DNA of 64,000 nucleotides, from NCBI GenBank assembly GCA_009837205.1, contig VXTZ01000012.1:1-64000 (forward strand), written 5' to 3'. Below the pieces are notes generated by a model. That model did no database searches and was not told the DNA's origin. It was given only the letters and a program-made list of their open reading frames with translations. Both the position numbers and the translations under genes were made by a program. Positions 43,799 through 52,936 of this stretch are shown one piece after another; the stretch's first letter is position 1, and every line of letters starts with the position of its first letter. Source of the stretch: Candidatus Dadabacteria bacterium. GTDB taxonomy: Bacteria > Desulfobacterota_D > UBA1144 > Nemesobacterales > Nemesobacteraceae.

Positions 43799-46717
43799 TT
43801 ACTCCTCCACCTCGTAAGCCTCTGGGGGAAGGCATGTGCACACCAGATTCCTGTCCCCATAGGCGTTGTCTATTCTTGATACCGGCGGCCAGAACTTGTT
43901 GGTCCTCAGATACGGAAGCGGGAAGAACGCCTGCTGGCGGGAATAGGGATGTTCCCAGTCGGAAGACACAAGATCGAGCACCGTGTGGGGAGAATTTGTG
44001 AGTACGTTATCAGAAGGATCCGCCCCGCCGTCGATGATATCCTGGATTTCCCCGCGTATTTTTATCATTGCGTCGCAGAATCTGTCCATTTCCTCCATGG
44101 ATTCGCTCTCCGTAGGCTCTACCATCAAGGTTCCCGTAACCGGCCACGACATAGTCGGCGCATGGAACCCGTAATCCATGAGCCTTTTGGCCACGTCTTC
44201 CACGGTTATTCCCGCGCTTTTCCCAAGCTCGCGCAGGTCAAGTATGAATTCATGGGCAACCCTTCCGTTTTCTCCCTCGTAGAGAGTATCGTAGTGCTGC
44301 CCAAGTCGGGTCTTAAGGTAATTGGCGTTCAGTATCGCGTACCGCGATGCCTCGCTCATTCCGTCCCTTCCGAGAAGCCTTATGTATCCGTAGGATATAA
44401 GCAATATGCTCGCGCTTCCCCAGGGAGCCGCGGATATCGCTCCGCATGGCTTTTCGCCCCCTACCCCCTCCACAACAGCGTGTCCGGGGAGATGCGGGGC
44501 AAGGTGGGGTGCAACGCATATGGGACCCATTCCCGGACCCCCTCCTCCATGGGGGATGCTGAAAGTCTTGTGCAGGTTTATGTGGCATACGTCGACGCCA
44601 AATACGGAGGGGAAACAGAGGCCTACCTGCGCGTTAAGATTCGCCCCGTCCATGTACACCTGCGCGCCACTTGAGTGAATTATGTCGCATATCTCACTTA
44701 TTCCGGACTCGAACACCCCGTGAGTCGAAGGATATGTAATCATCAGGCAAGCAACTTTCCCCTCGTTTTTCCGGCAGCACTTTTGAAGGTCGTCTATGTC
44801 CACATCCCCGTTTTTCCGGCATTTTACCACCACGACGTCCATACCCGCCATGCGGGCGCTTGCGGGATTGGTTCCGTGCGCGGAAGAGGGAATCAGCACC
44901 ACGCGCCTTTCGGTTTCTCCTCTCTCCTCAAAGTACTTACGTATGACCATAAGGCCCGCGTACTCTCCCTGGGCTCCCGAGTTGGGCTGAAGCGAGCAGG
45001 CATGAAGCCCGGTTATTTCGCAGAGATACTTTTCAAGTTCATCGATCACCCGTGCGTATCCCGCCGCCTGATCCCGGGGCACAAAAGGATGGATTCTCGA
45101 AAATTCCTCCCAGCTTATGGGCACCATCTCGGTCGTGCCGTTTAGCTTCATGGTGCAGGAACCGAGAGGAATCATGGAATGAGCCAGGGAAAGATCCCGG
45201 CCCTCAAGGTTTTTTATATACCTGAGCATCAGAGTTTCCGAGTGGTAGCGGTTAAACACGGGCTGGGCAAGAAAATCACCATCCCTAAGAAGGTTCTCGG
45301 GCACTGACTCAATGGCGCGCGCGCGGTCCAGGGTGACGGAGCCCTCTTTGCCAAGTTCGAGGGAATCCGAAAAAAGCGAAAGTATATCAGTTACATCTTC
45401 CTCGGTTACCGTTTCGTCAAGCGATATGCAGACCTTGCCGTCCGGAAGATATCTGAAGTTGATTTTTCTTTTGAGAGCCTCCGCGCGAAGCGTTTCAAGA
45501 GATTCTTCCCCGCAGGGGGAAAGATCTACGAGAAGGGTGTCAAAAAACGCCCCGTTTAGCTGGGCAAGACCCATCTCCCTAAAGCCCAGGTCGAGCATCT
45601 TCGCAAGCGTGTTTATCCTCCTGGAAATACGCCGCAGCCCGGCCGGACCGTGGTAAACCGCATACATCGAGGACATTATAGCGAGCAGGGACTGCGCGGT
45701 GCATATATTGGAAGTGGCCCTCTCTCTCCTTATGTGCTGTTCTCTGGTCTGAAGGGCCATTCTGTAGGCGGGATTCTTGTCCCTGTCTAAAGACACCCCG
45801 ATTATTCTCCCTGGGACCTGCCTTCTGAACTCGTCTCTCGTGGCGAAATACCCGGCGTGAGGACCGCCGTAGCCGACCGGGACCCCGAACCTCTGCGAAG
45901 TTCCCACGACGGCGTCGGCTCCGAAGCGTCCGGGAGGGGCAAGCAGCACGAGACTCATCAGATCGGCCGCGACCGCGACCATGATGCCGTGGCCGTGAGC
46001 GCTTTTGATGAATTCCGAGTAATCCCTAACTTCCCCGAATGCGTCCGGATACTGCAGCAGCGCACCAAAAAAACTCCCGTCAAGCAAAACCTTCTCTTCC
46101 TCTCCCTCCACAATCCTTATTCCCAGGGGCTCGGCCCGGGTCTTCAGGAGATCGATGGTCTGGGGAAAACATCTTCGGGAAACGAAAAACCTGTCGGCGT
46201 CCGCCTTCTCCCGTTTCGCTCCGCTTAGCCTGTGAAACATGGCCATGGCCTCGGCAGCCGCCGTTGCTTCATCGAGCAGCGAGGCGTTTGAAAGTTCCAT
46301 ACCCGTAAGTTCCGAAATCACCGTCTGGAAGTTAAGGAGGGCTTCAAGTCGTCCCTGCGATATTTCGGCCTGGTAAGGAGTGTACTGGGTGTACCAGCTT
46401 GGATTCTCGAGAATGTTCCTTGATATGACTGCCGGGACCACGCAGTCGTAGTAACCCAGTCCTATGTACGACCTGAATATAGTGTTCTCGCGTGCAATAG
46501 CCCTTATATGGTCAAGATAGGAGCTCTCGGTCATGGCAGCGGGAACGGCCATCTCAATCTCTGAAAGCAGGTCAGCCGGTATGGTTTCCCGGACCAGTTC
46601 CTCAAGACTCTCCGCCCCAGTGCACGAAAGCATCTGGCGTGCTTCCTCGGGCGTGGGACCTATATGCCTCGCCGAGAAAAAATCCTCTTGTTCATAAATG
46701 CCGTTTTCGTTTCGCAA
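43799..46717 (-). CDS. gcvP: Glycine dehydrogenase (decarboxylating), P-protein
   Basis: 972 residues; one chain rather than the split GcvPA/GcvPB form. It begins FSARHIGPTPEEARQML and has the PLP lysine in CHINLHKTFSIPHGGGGPG near residue 716. It decarboxylates glycine and transfers the aminomethyl group to lipoyl GcvH. It is the last gene of the leftward gcvT-gcvH-gcvP operon, 47 bases after gcvH. Confidence 0.97.
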   Translation of the reverse strand: MRNENGIYEQEDFFSARHIGPTPEEARQMLSCTGAESLEELVRETIPADLLSEIEMAVPAAMTESSYLDHIRAIARENTIFRSYIGLGYYDCVVPAVISRNILENPSWYTQYTPYQAEISQGRLEALLNFQTVISELTGMELSNASLLDEATAAAEAMAMFHRLSGAKREKADADRFFVSRRCFPQTIDLLKTRAEPLGIRIVEGEEEKVLLDGSFFGALLQYPDAFGEVRDYSEFIKSAHGHGIMVAVAADLMSLVLLAPPGRFGADAVVGTSQRFGVPVGYGGPHAGYFATRDEFRRQVPGRIIGVSLDRDKNPAYRMALQTREQHIRRERATSNICTAQSLLAIMSSMYAVYHGPAGLRRISRRINTLAKMLDLGFREMGLAQLNGAFFDTLLVDLSPCGEESLETLRAEALKRKINFRYLPDGKVCISLDETVTEEDVTDILSLFSDSLELGKEGSVTLDRARAIESVPENLLRDGDFLAQPVFNRYHSETLMLRYIKNLEGRDLSLAHSMIPLGSCTMKLNGTTEMVPISWEEFSRIHPFVPRDQAAGYARVIDELEKYLCEITGLHACSLQPNSGAQGEYAGLMVIRKYFEERGETERRVVLIPSSAHGTNPASARMAGMDVVVVKCRKNGDVDIDDLQKCCRKNEGKVACLMITYPSTHGVFESGISEICDIIHSSGAQVYMDGANLNAQVGLCFPSVFGVDVCHINLHKTFSIPHGGGGPGMGPICVAPHLAPHLPGHAVVEGVGGEKPCGAISAAPWGSASILLISYGYIRLLGRDGMSEASRYAILNANYLKTRLGQHYDTLYEGENGRVAHEFILDLRELGKSAGITVEDVAKRLMDYGFHAPTMSWPVTGTLMVEPTESESMEEMDRFCDAMIKIRGEIQDIIDGGADPSDNVLTNSPHTVLDLVSSDWEHPYSRQQAFFPLPYLRTNKFWPPVSRIDNAYGDRNLVCTCLPPEAYEVEE

Positions 46718-46764
46718 TCACAATTCTCCCCAAATAATCGCCCCATCCATGCCACCGGGACATA

Positions 46765-47163
46765 TCAGGCATCTTCCTCGTCTTCTATCAGTTCTTCGTA
46801 ACCGAAAGGATCAAGAAGACTCTCGACTTCGCTTTCGTCAAGTTCGTCGGTATGAATCTTTACGATCCATCCGTCACCGTAAGGGTCGGCGTTTACAAGT
46901 TCCGGGGAATCCGCGAGAAGATCGTTCACCTCGGCAATTTCTCCCGAGACCGGAGCGAAAAGTTCAGAAACCGCCTTTGTCGACTCCGCCGCACCGAAGG
47001 AGTCTCCCTGAACGAGTTCTTCTCCTTCAGTTGGCAGTTCAACAAAAACTATCTCCCCCAAGGCTTCCTGGGCGTAATCCGTTATTCCGATCACGGCCCT
47101 GTCCTCTTCAAATCTCACCCACTCATGCTCCTCAGTATATTTCAAGTCTTTCGGTACACTCAT
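46765..47163 (-). CDS. gcvH: Glycine cleavage system H protein
   Basis: 132 residues. It has KYTEEHEWVRFEEDRAVIGITDYAQ, and the lipoylated Lys lies in GAAESTKAVSELFAPVSGE. The Glu/Asp-rich C-terminus (EELIEDEEDA) is normal. It shuttles the aminomethyl group between the P and T proteins. It is 28 bases after gcvT. Confidence 0.96.
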   Translation of the reverse strand: MSVPKDLKYTEEHEWVRFEEDRAVIGITDYAQEALGEIVFVELPTEGEELVQGDSFGAAESTKAVSELFAPVSGEIAEVNDLLADSPELVNADPYGDGWIVKIHTDELDESEVESLLDPFGYEELIEDEEDA

Positions 47164-47191
47164 AACCTAAATGCTCCTTTATGTTCTTTGA

Positions 47192-48286
47192 TTAAGACAT
47201 ACCGTCTTTATGAAGCGGAAATTCAGAAGAAACCGCCTTTCTCACATCTCCCCGGATCTCAATCCCTATCTCATCTCCGCACTTAACTTCACCCGAGGCA
47301 ACCGAAGCAATGCCCACGCCAATATCAAGAACCGGTGACATGGTACCGCTTGTAACCTCTCCTATCCTTTTTCCGTTCTTCACTACCCCATAGCCGTGTC
47401 TGGGAACCCCCCTATCAAGCATCTTAAAACCGATGCTTTCCCTGGCCGTTCCGCTCTCCACCTGCTCCAAAAGCACATCTCTACCTATAAAATCGCCTTT
47501 GTCCATCTTCACGTATCTATTAAGGCCAGCCTCGACCGGGGTCGTTTTCTCATCCAGTTCGTTTCCGTAAAGAGGATATCCGACTTCCGTCCTAAGGGTG
47601 TCGCGCGCTCCCAGACCGCAAAGAGCAATCCCGAATTCGCTTCCGCTTTCAAAAAGCTTCTCCCAGATCCCGACCGCGTCTCCCGCGGGCACGAACAGTT
47701 CAAAGCCGTCTTCACCCGTGTAACCCGTCCTGGCCGCTATAACCCCTGCTGCATCACCCTCAAGAATCCTGAAAGAGAACCTCGGGAAATCCCGCACGCT
47801 TTCTTCGCCAAGCGCCTTTTCCATTACTGATACAGAACGGGGCCCCTGAACGGCGATCTGTGCGTAGGCCGAACTCGCATTGGTTATTTCAACATCAAAT
47901 CCCTCGCAGTTATCACCGATCCAGCGGTAGACCTTCTCGGTGTTGGACGCGTTTACGCACACAAGGAAATGCTCAGCTGAAAACCTGTAGGTTATAAGGT
48001 CGTCAATCGCCCCACCGTCAGGGTAGCAGAAAAGACCGTAGCGGGCCCGGCCGTCGCGAAGTCCCGCCATGTCGTTGGTGTTAAGCTTCTGGCAGAGGGC
48101 TTCGGCCTGGGTCCCCGTGATCTCTATTTCTCCCATGTGGCTTACGTCAAAAAGACCGCAGGCAGTCCTGACCGCCATGTGTTCCCGTCTTATACCTTCA
48201 AACTGAAGAGGAAGCTTCCACCCGGCAAAATCGATCATCTTCGCCCCGAAACTCTTGTGTGTTTCGTATAAAGGGGTGTAAGTCAT
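47192..48286 (-). CDS. gcvT: Glycine cleavage system T protein (aminomethyltransferase)
   Basis: 364 residues. It has LYETHKSFGAKMIDFAGWKLP, the folate-binding FDVSHMGEIEITG, and ARTGYTGEDGFELF. It releases ammonia from the H-protein intermediate and forms methylene-tetrahydrofolate. The ATG at 48286 matches the family N-terminus but has no ribosome-binding site; a strong promoter ends only seven bases upstream, so the mRNA is probably leaderless. It is the first gene of gcvTHP. Confidence 0.96.
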   Translation of the reverse strand: MTYTPLYETHKSFGAKMIDFAGWKLPLQFEGIRREHMAVRTACGLFDVSHMGEIEITGTQAEALCQKLNTNDMAGLRDGRARYGLFCYPDGGAIDDLITYRFSAEHFLVCVNASNTEKVYRWIGDNCEGFDVEITNASSAYAQIAVQGPRSVSVMEKALGEESVRDFPRFSFRILEGDAAGVIAARTGYTGEDGFELFVPAGDAVGIWEKLFESGSEFGIALCGLGARDTLRTEVGYPLYGNELDEKTTPVEAGLNRYVKMDKGDFIGRDVLLEQVESGTARESIGFKMLDRGVPRHGYGVVKNGKRIGEVTSGTMSPVLDIGVGIASVASGEVKCGDEIGIEIRGDVRKAVSSEFPLHKDGMS

Positions 48287-48293
48287 ATACTAG

Positions 48294-48322
48294 ATTAAAC
48301 ATCCAAAAAAGTGGACTGTCAA
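48294..48322 (-). promoter_or_regulatory. Promoter of gcvTHP, apparently giving a leaderless mRNA
   Basis: On the minus strand TTGACA (48322-48317), a 17-base spacer and TTTAAT (48299-48294), then seven bases and the gcvT ATG. No glycine-riboswitch-like aptamer is visible between the promoter and the gene; there is no room for one. Confidence 0.7.
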
Positions 48323-48538
48323 AATAACCTCGAGGAACCGCTCTAAATTCCCCTTCCGCAGCGTTGCGGGTAATGGACAAATGGATATATGACATGAAAA
48401 TTGTCTTTATGATAAACTCCGTATTAAATAATGTCATGGTTGAATGGAGTCGGAATACCAAATTTAGAACAGACCATCGTCAATGCCGCTTTGGCAGGCC
48501 GTGTGCCGGGCGGGCGGAAGCCGGAATCTGAACGCAAG

Positions 48539-49282
48539 ATGAGTTATCCTAAAGTAATTGTCTACACCGTATGCCTCTATTTGCTTGTCTTGTTATCGTC
48601 AGCGCCGGCAGTAGCGCAGACTTGGAATGCGTTCAATGCCCAGTTGCTCTATGGTACAGACTTCAAACTGGGGCCCGAGAAAGCGGAAACCCTCACTCTG
48701 GAATGGATTAACGGATGGGCCTATGGCAATAACTTTGCCTTTGTGGATATCCGACCATTGAGAGGTAACAGTTCATTCTACGGGGAGTGGTCACCCCGCC
48801 TGAGCTTCTCCAAAATAAGCGGTAAAGCTTTTTCCGCAGGACCGGTGGAAGATGTGCTTCTGTCCGGCAATTTGGAAAAGGGAGAAGGCTTTGCCAATTA
48901 TCTCATTGGCGCCTCGGTGGATCTTGATGTGCCCGGGTTTAATTTCGTCCAGACAAACGGCTACTTAAGGGAGAATCCAGACCTTCCCGGAACAACTTGG
49001 CAGGTGACAGTGGTTTGGAATGCGACCTTCGAAACGGGGCCGGCGCACTGGATGTTTAATGGCTATTTCGACTGGGCCGGCTCAGAGGGTGAAGCTGGAA
49101 CATCCGCCTATGAAAAACAAAACTTTCTTATGCAGCCTCAGCTCCTGCTGGATGTGGGTCGTCTGGTGAACCGGCAGGGGCAGGTATATGTCGGTATTGA
49201 GTGGTGGTATTGGCACAACAAGTTTGGGATCTCGGGGATCGAGGAATCAGTTGTTCAGGCAATGATAAGGGTGGATTTATAG
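48539..49282 (+). CDS. Tsx-family nucleoside-specific outer-membrane channel
   Basis: 247 residues from the ATG at 48539, where a signal peptide begins (VIVYTVCLYLLVLLSSAPAVAQ); the frame is open further upstream. The Tsx/OmpK blocks are FNAQLLYGTDFKLGPEKAET, LEWINGWAYGNNFAFVDIRP and EWSPRLSFSKISG, and the protein ends in an aromatic-rich last strand (IRVDL). Tsx is a 12-stranded barrel that lets nucleosides cross the outer membrane. The next gene is an NCS2 nucleobase permease, which supports a nucleoside/nucleobase uptake role. Confidence 0.85.
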   Translation: MSYPKVIVYTVCLYLLVLLSSAPAVAQTWNAFNAQLLYGTDFKLGPEKAETLTLEWINGWAYGNNFAFVDIRPLRGNSSFYGEWSPRLSFSKISGKAFSAGPVEDVLLSGNLEKGEGFANYLIGASVDLDVPGFNFVQTNGYLRENPDLPGTTWQVTVVWNATFETGPAHWMFNGYFDWAGSEGEAGTSAYEKQNFLMQPQLLLDVGRLVNRQGQVYVGIEWWYWHNKFGISGIEESVVQAMIRVDL

Positions 49283-49357
49283 CTGATATCCATTGCCAGG
49301 CACAGCAGGAAGATCGTCGGCTGCGGGCACATCCGCGGGAATCGGGCGCGGGGGTCT

Positions 49358-49385
49358 TTGCCTGCAGTGTCTTTTTCATTATAAT
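49358..49385 (+). promoter_or_regulatory. Candidate promoter of the NCS2 permease
   Basis: TTGCCT (49358-49363), a 16-base spacer and a perfect TATAAT (49380-49385), 61 bases before the permease start. Confidence 0.55.
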
Positions 49386-49446
49386 CGATAGTTGATCGCA
49401 GGTTCGCCGTTTGCTTCTGCGGTTCCACGCAACCCCGGAATAAGAC

Positions 49447-51096
49447 ATGAGAAACCTCTTTTTCCCCGCGGGGGCACAGCCTCTTTTTTCGTTCTCCGAC
49501 GCAGAAGGCTTTTTCGGCCTCATGGTGAACAACCTCGTCCAGTACGTTCTGATCATGATACTGCTCACCGGACTTGTGGGTCTGCAAAGGGAGTTTGTCG
49601 TCTCCTCGGTCCTCCCTGCCATAGCGATATCGCTTATTATCGGCAACCTCTACTACGCATGGCTCGCGCAACGACTCTCGGCAGCCACCGGAAGAAAAGA
49701 CGTAACGGCGCTTCCCTACGGGGTAAACACGATTTCCCTGTTCGCCTTCATCTTTCTGGTCATGATCCCGGCGAAACTGGTGGCCGAAAGCCGAGGAGTT
49801 CCGCCTCAGGAAGCCGCGCTTGTGGCTTGGCGCGTCGGGGTAGCGGCGTGTTTTCTCTCCGGAGTTATTGAACTCGCGGGATCCCTGGTAGCCGAGAGGA
49901 TCAGAAAGGCGACTCCACGCGCCGCGCTGCTGACTTCCCTTGCCGGAATAGCCGTAGCATTTCTCTGCATGGACTTTGCCGCAAGATGCTTCGCCCATCC
50001 CCTAGTCGGCCTGCTCTCTCTGGGGGTGCTGCTGTTCGCTCTGCTCTCAAAAACCAAGCTTCCGCTTGGAATTCCGGGAGTCGGCCTGGCGCTCGTCCTA
50101 GGAATATTCACTGCGTGGCTTCTCTTTGCGGCGGGATTCGGAGCGGAAACAACGGTGTCGGGACCTGCCGTGAGCCAAGCCCTCGGCGACGTGGGATTCT
50201 ATCTCCCCATTCCCGTTCTGGGTGATCTAGTAGCCGGGCTTTCAGATCCCCTCGTGCGCTCGGTGCTGATTCCAGTCGTGCTTCCTATGGGGCTTTACAA
50301 TATCCTCGGGTCCCTTCAGAACATAGAGTCCGCCGAGGCCGCGGGAGACCCCTATCCCACCGGACCGTGCCTTGCGGTTAACGGTGTGGGATCGATAGCC
50401 GCCTCACTTCTCGGGTCGTGCTTTCCAACAACCATATATATAGGACACCCAGGATGGAAGGAGATGGGAGCGAAAGGAGGCTACTCGGTAATAAACGGAA
50501 TTTTCTTTGCCGTGGTGTCGCTTGTCGGCCTGGGTTCCCTGGTCTCGGCGCTGGTACCGATTGAGGCCGCCGGAGTAATACTCGTATGGGTAGGACTCGC
50601 AATGATATCCCAGGCGTTTCAGACCACTCCCCGCTCCCATGTCCCCGCCGTGGCCTTGGGACTGATACCTGCACTTGCGGCATGGGGAACCGTAGTGGTT
50701 TCCCAGACCGTCTCGGCGGTGGGAACCGCTATATCGGACGGTTTGGTGGCCACGCGCGCGTTTGAGAATCTCAATGCGTTTGTCTTTTCGGGTCTTCAGC
50801 TGCCCGGACTGGTGGCGCTTTCCCAGGGATTTATGCTTTCGTCAGTGGTCTGGGCCGCAACGGCCGTCTGCCTCGTTGAGCGCAGGCTCAACCAGGCGGC
50901 AGCGTGGATGGGGGCGGGAGCCATGATGGCGTTTTTCGGCTTCATACACGCGGGAGAGATCTCGGTTGAGGGAAATCTCTATTCTCTTGGTTTCGGAACG
51001 GGAGCCAAGTGGGCAGTCGGATACGCTCTTTCGGCCGCCTTTTTCATGATTGTCTCCCACGTTAACCGCAAAAGCGGTGGGGGCGCAGCAGGTTGA
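49447..51096 (+). CDS. NCS2-family purine/pyrimidine permease
   Basis: 549 residues with about 12-14 membrane helices. The NCS2 pattern is visible in GRKDVTALPYGVNTISLFAF and, later, GLYNILGSLQNIESAEAAGDPYP and GSCFPTTIYIGHPGWKEMGAK (read in parts). The family imports uracil, xanthine, guanine or hypoxanthine by proton symport. The position after a Tsx-type outer-membrane channel suggests a two-membrane uptake route. The specific base cannot be inferred. The stop overlaps the next gene's TTG. Confidence 0.8.
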   Translation: MRNLFFPAGAQPLFSFSDAEGFFGLMVNNLVQYVLIMILLTGLVGLQREFVVSSVLPAIAISLIIGNLYYAWLAQRLSAATGRKDVTALPYGVNTISLFAFIFLVMIPAKLVAESRGVPPQEAALVAWRVGVAACFLSGVIELAGSLVAERIRKATPRAALLTSLAGIAVAFLCMDFAARCFAHPLVGLLSLGVLLFALLSKTKLPLGIPGVGLALVLGIFTAWLLFAAGFGAETTVSGPAVSQALGDVGFYLPIPVLGDLVAGLSDPLVRSVLIPVVLPMGLYNILGSLQNIESAEAAGDPYPTGPCLAVNGVGSIAASLLGSCFPTTIYIGHPGWKEMGAKGGYSVINGIFFAVVSLVGLGSLVSALVPIEAAGVILVWVGLAMISQAFQTTPRSHVPAVALGLIPALAAWGTVVVSQTVSAVGTAISDGLVATRAFENLNAFVFSGLQLPGLVALSQGFMLSSVVWAATAVCLVERRLNQAAAWMGAGAMMAFFGFIHAGEISVEGNLYSLGFGTGAKWAVGYALSAAFFMIVSHVNRKSGGGAAG

Positions 51097-51770
51097 CCGA
51101 TAGAGGCGACTCCCGAAGAATACGGGATTTCTACTCAGCTCTTTACGCAAGATACGGCCCGCAGAACTGGTGGCCCGCCCGGACGAGACTTGAGTGCGCA
51201 ACGGGAGCCATACTCACTCAGAACACCTCCTGGAAAAACGTGGAAAAAGCCATAGGGACGCTCAGGGAAAATTCCATGCTCTCTGCAAAAAAACTCAGAT
51301 CGGTATCCCATGAGCAGCTCGCAGTCCTGATCCGCCCCTGCGGATATTACAACTTAAAGGCCAAGAGGCTTAAGAACTTCATCGACTTCCTGTTTGCCGG
51401 TTACGGAGGAGTGATGGAGAACATGCTGGCTGAGGACACCGACAGACTCAGGGAAAAGCTGCTCTCAGTGAACGGCATCGGCGAAGAGACGGCTGACTCA
51501 ATACTGCTCTATGCGCTCGGCAAACCCGTGTTCGTGGTTGATAACTACTCCCGGAGAATTCTCCAACGCCACCGCCTGGTCCCCGAGGGAGCAAGCTACT
51601 CGGAAATGCAGAAACTTTTTGTACAAAGCCTTTCTGTCGATGTGGAAGTCTTCGGAGAGTACCACGCACTCATAGTGAAAACGGGAAAACTTCACTGCCG
51701 AAAAACACCTAGCTGCGAAGGCTGCCCGCTTGAGCACGACCCGCACGATCCCGGAATAGATTTGTTTTAG
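51093..51770 (+). CDS. Endonuclease III-like HhH-GPD DNA glycosylase, atypical
   Basis: 225 residues, TTG start overlapping the permease stop (TTGA). The helix-hairpin-helix VNGIGEETADSILLYALG is present, and the catalytic Asp is kept in FVVDNYSRRIL near residue 148. The Lys that gives AP-lyase activity in Nth (GRKTAN) is Glu here (GEETAD). The iron-sulfur region has only three Cys (CRKTPSCEGC) and lacks the fourth. It resembles the MagIII-type 3-methyladenine glycosylases. I infer a monofunctional glycosylase on alkylated bases; it is distinct from nth at 25394-26116. Confidence 0.82.
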   Translation: MTDRGDSRRIRDFYSALYARYGPQNWWPARTRLECATGAILTQNTSWKNVEKAIGTLRENSMLSAKKLRSVSHEQLAVLIRPCGYYNLKAKRLKNFIDFLFAGYGGVMENMLAEDTDRLREKLLSVNGIGEETADSILLYALGKPVFVVDNYSRRILQRHRLVPEGASYSEMQKLFVQSLSVDVEVFGEYHALIVKTGKLHCRKTPSCEGCPLEHDPHDPGIDLF

Positions 51771-51782
51771 CAGGAAATAAGA

Positions 51783-51801
51783 ACAAAGCCCCGGTCGGGG
51801 C
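51783..51801 (-). terminator. Terminator of the thrS-infC-rpmI-rplT operon
   Basis: A GC-rich hairpin (GCCCCG-AC-CGGGGC on the minus strand, 51801-51788) is followed by TTTGTTCTT. It lies just after the rplT stop. Confidence 0.7.
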
Positions 51802-51806
51802 GGAAA

Positions 51807-52160
51807 TCAGCCTTTTTTCGAGGTCGCGAACTCCACTACGGCCTTGAAGCTCTCGGGGTTTCTTACGGCAAGCTCAGAGAGGCTTTTGCGGTCAAGCTCT
51901 ACCCCCGATTTTTTGAGCGCGTCGATGAACCTGCTGTAGGAAAGGCCGAAGGGTCTTACGCCGGCGTTTATCCTCATGATCCAAAGCGCCCTGAAATCCC
52001 TTTTTCTGCGGCGCCGGTCCCTGTAGGAATAGGCAAGCGCCCTGAGTATGGTTTCCTTAGCCCTTCTGAAATTGTTCTTTCTTCTGCCCCAGTACCCCTT
52101 GGCAAGCTTAAGAACTCTTTTTTTACGTCTTCTGGAAGTAACTCCTCTTTTTATGCGCAT
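51807..52160 (-). CDS. rplT: 50S ribosomal protein L20
   Basis: 117 residues, basic throughout. It has [47 protein letters not shown] (read in parts), and the usual C-terminus. L20 is needed early in 50S assembly and in other bacteria represses its own operon. It is the last gene of the leftward operon and is followed by a hairpin terminator. Confidence 0.97.
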   Translation of the reverse strand: MRIKRGVTSRRRKKRVLKLAKGYWGRRKNNFRRAKETILRALAYSYRDRRRRKRDFRALWIMRINAGVRPFGLSYSRFIDALKKSGVELDRKSLSELAVRNPESFKAVVEFATSKKG

Positions 52161-52183
52161 CGGTATTCTCCGTCTCTATCGGC

Positions 52184-52381
52184 TCACAGGTAAGGAAGGT
52201 AGGTCTTGATCTTCTTGGCGGCGGAACCTTCAAGGAAGTCCGGCTCCAGCAGTCTCCGCATCCTCTTTGAGCTTTTCTTTACGTTTATATGGCTTTTGCC
52301 ACCCTTGTTTCTTCTTATCTTCCCGCTTCCCGTAACGGAAAATCTCTTGGCCGCACTGCGGTTCGTTTTCATCTTAGGCAT
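52184..52381 (-). CDS. rpmI: 50S ribosomal protein L35
   Basis: 65 residues, strongly basic, with [20 protein letters not shown] at the start. It lies between infC and rplT in the classic infC-rpmI-rplT order, 12 bases after infC and 23 bases before rplT. Confidence 0.97.
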   Translation of the reverse strand: MPKMKTNRSAAKRFSVTGSGKIRRNKGGKSHINVKKSSKRMRRLLEPDFLEGSAAKKIKTYLPYL

Positions 52382-52393
52382 CTCGTAAATCCC

Positions 52394-52936
52394 TCACTGT
52401 TTTTTTACCGGCACAAGAATCATTATCAGGTTCTTGCCCTCTATCTTGGGCTCCATGTCCACCGAGGCCACATCGGACAGTTTCTCGCGAACATCATTGG
52501 CAAGCTCGCGGCCGAGTTCCGGATGAACTATTTCCCTGCCCCTGAAAAATATCCTCATCCTGGTTTTATGACCCGCTTCGAGAAAACCCCTCATCCGGTT
52601 TACCTTGACTTCAAGGTCGTGTTCCCCTATGTTGGGTCGAAATTTTATCTCCTTTACCGTCTGATCTTTTTGTTTTTTCTCGCTCCGCTGTTTTCTAAGT
52701 TCGTACTTGAACTTCCCGTAGTCCATGAGCCTGCATACGGGAGGCGCGGCGTTTGACGCAACCTCAACCACATCGACTCCCTTTTCCTCCGAGATCCGCA
52801 AAGCGTCTTCAATACTTACGATTCCGAGCTGCTCACCTTCAACATCTATGAGCCTTACTTCCTTTGCGTTGATTCGCCTGTTAACGCGAGTCTCAGGAAC
52901 ACGCGGCCTAGAATAATTGCTTCTCCTCCTAGCTAT
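52394..52936 (-). CDS. infC: Translation initiation factor IF-3, apparent AUA start
   Basis: 180 residues. Family blocks are VRLIDVEGEQLGIVSIEDAL, PPVCRLMDYGKFKYELRKQ and EIKFRPNIGEHDLEVK. The start I prefer is ATA at 52936, seven bases after GGAGG (52948-52944), overlapping the thrS stop as ATAG. A GTG at 52954 is the only conventional start in frame near the true N-terminus, but no ribosome-binding site precedes it. infC genes are known to use rare starts such as AUU, which IF-3 itself discriminates against as feedback control. Confidence 0.93.
   Translation of the reverse strand: MARRRSNYSRPRVPETRVNRRINAKEVRLIDVEGEQLGIVSIEDALRISEEKGVDVVEVASNAAPPVCRLMDYGKFKYELRKQRSEKKQKDQTVKEIKFRPNIGEHDLEVKVNRMRGFLEAGHKTRMRIFFRGREIVHPELGRELANDVREKLSDVASVDMEPKIEGKNLIMILVPVKKQ

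Noticed and set aside
48287-48430. Possible glycine riboswitch before gcvT
   Set aside because: The promoter ends seven bases before the ATG, and no tandem aptamer pattern is visible on the minus strand.
48389-48436. Seven-base inverted repeat ATGACAT/ATGTCAT with a 34-base loop between gcvT and the Tsx gene
   Set aside because: Short arms in an A+T-rich gap; chance is a sufficient explanation.
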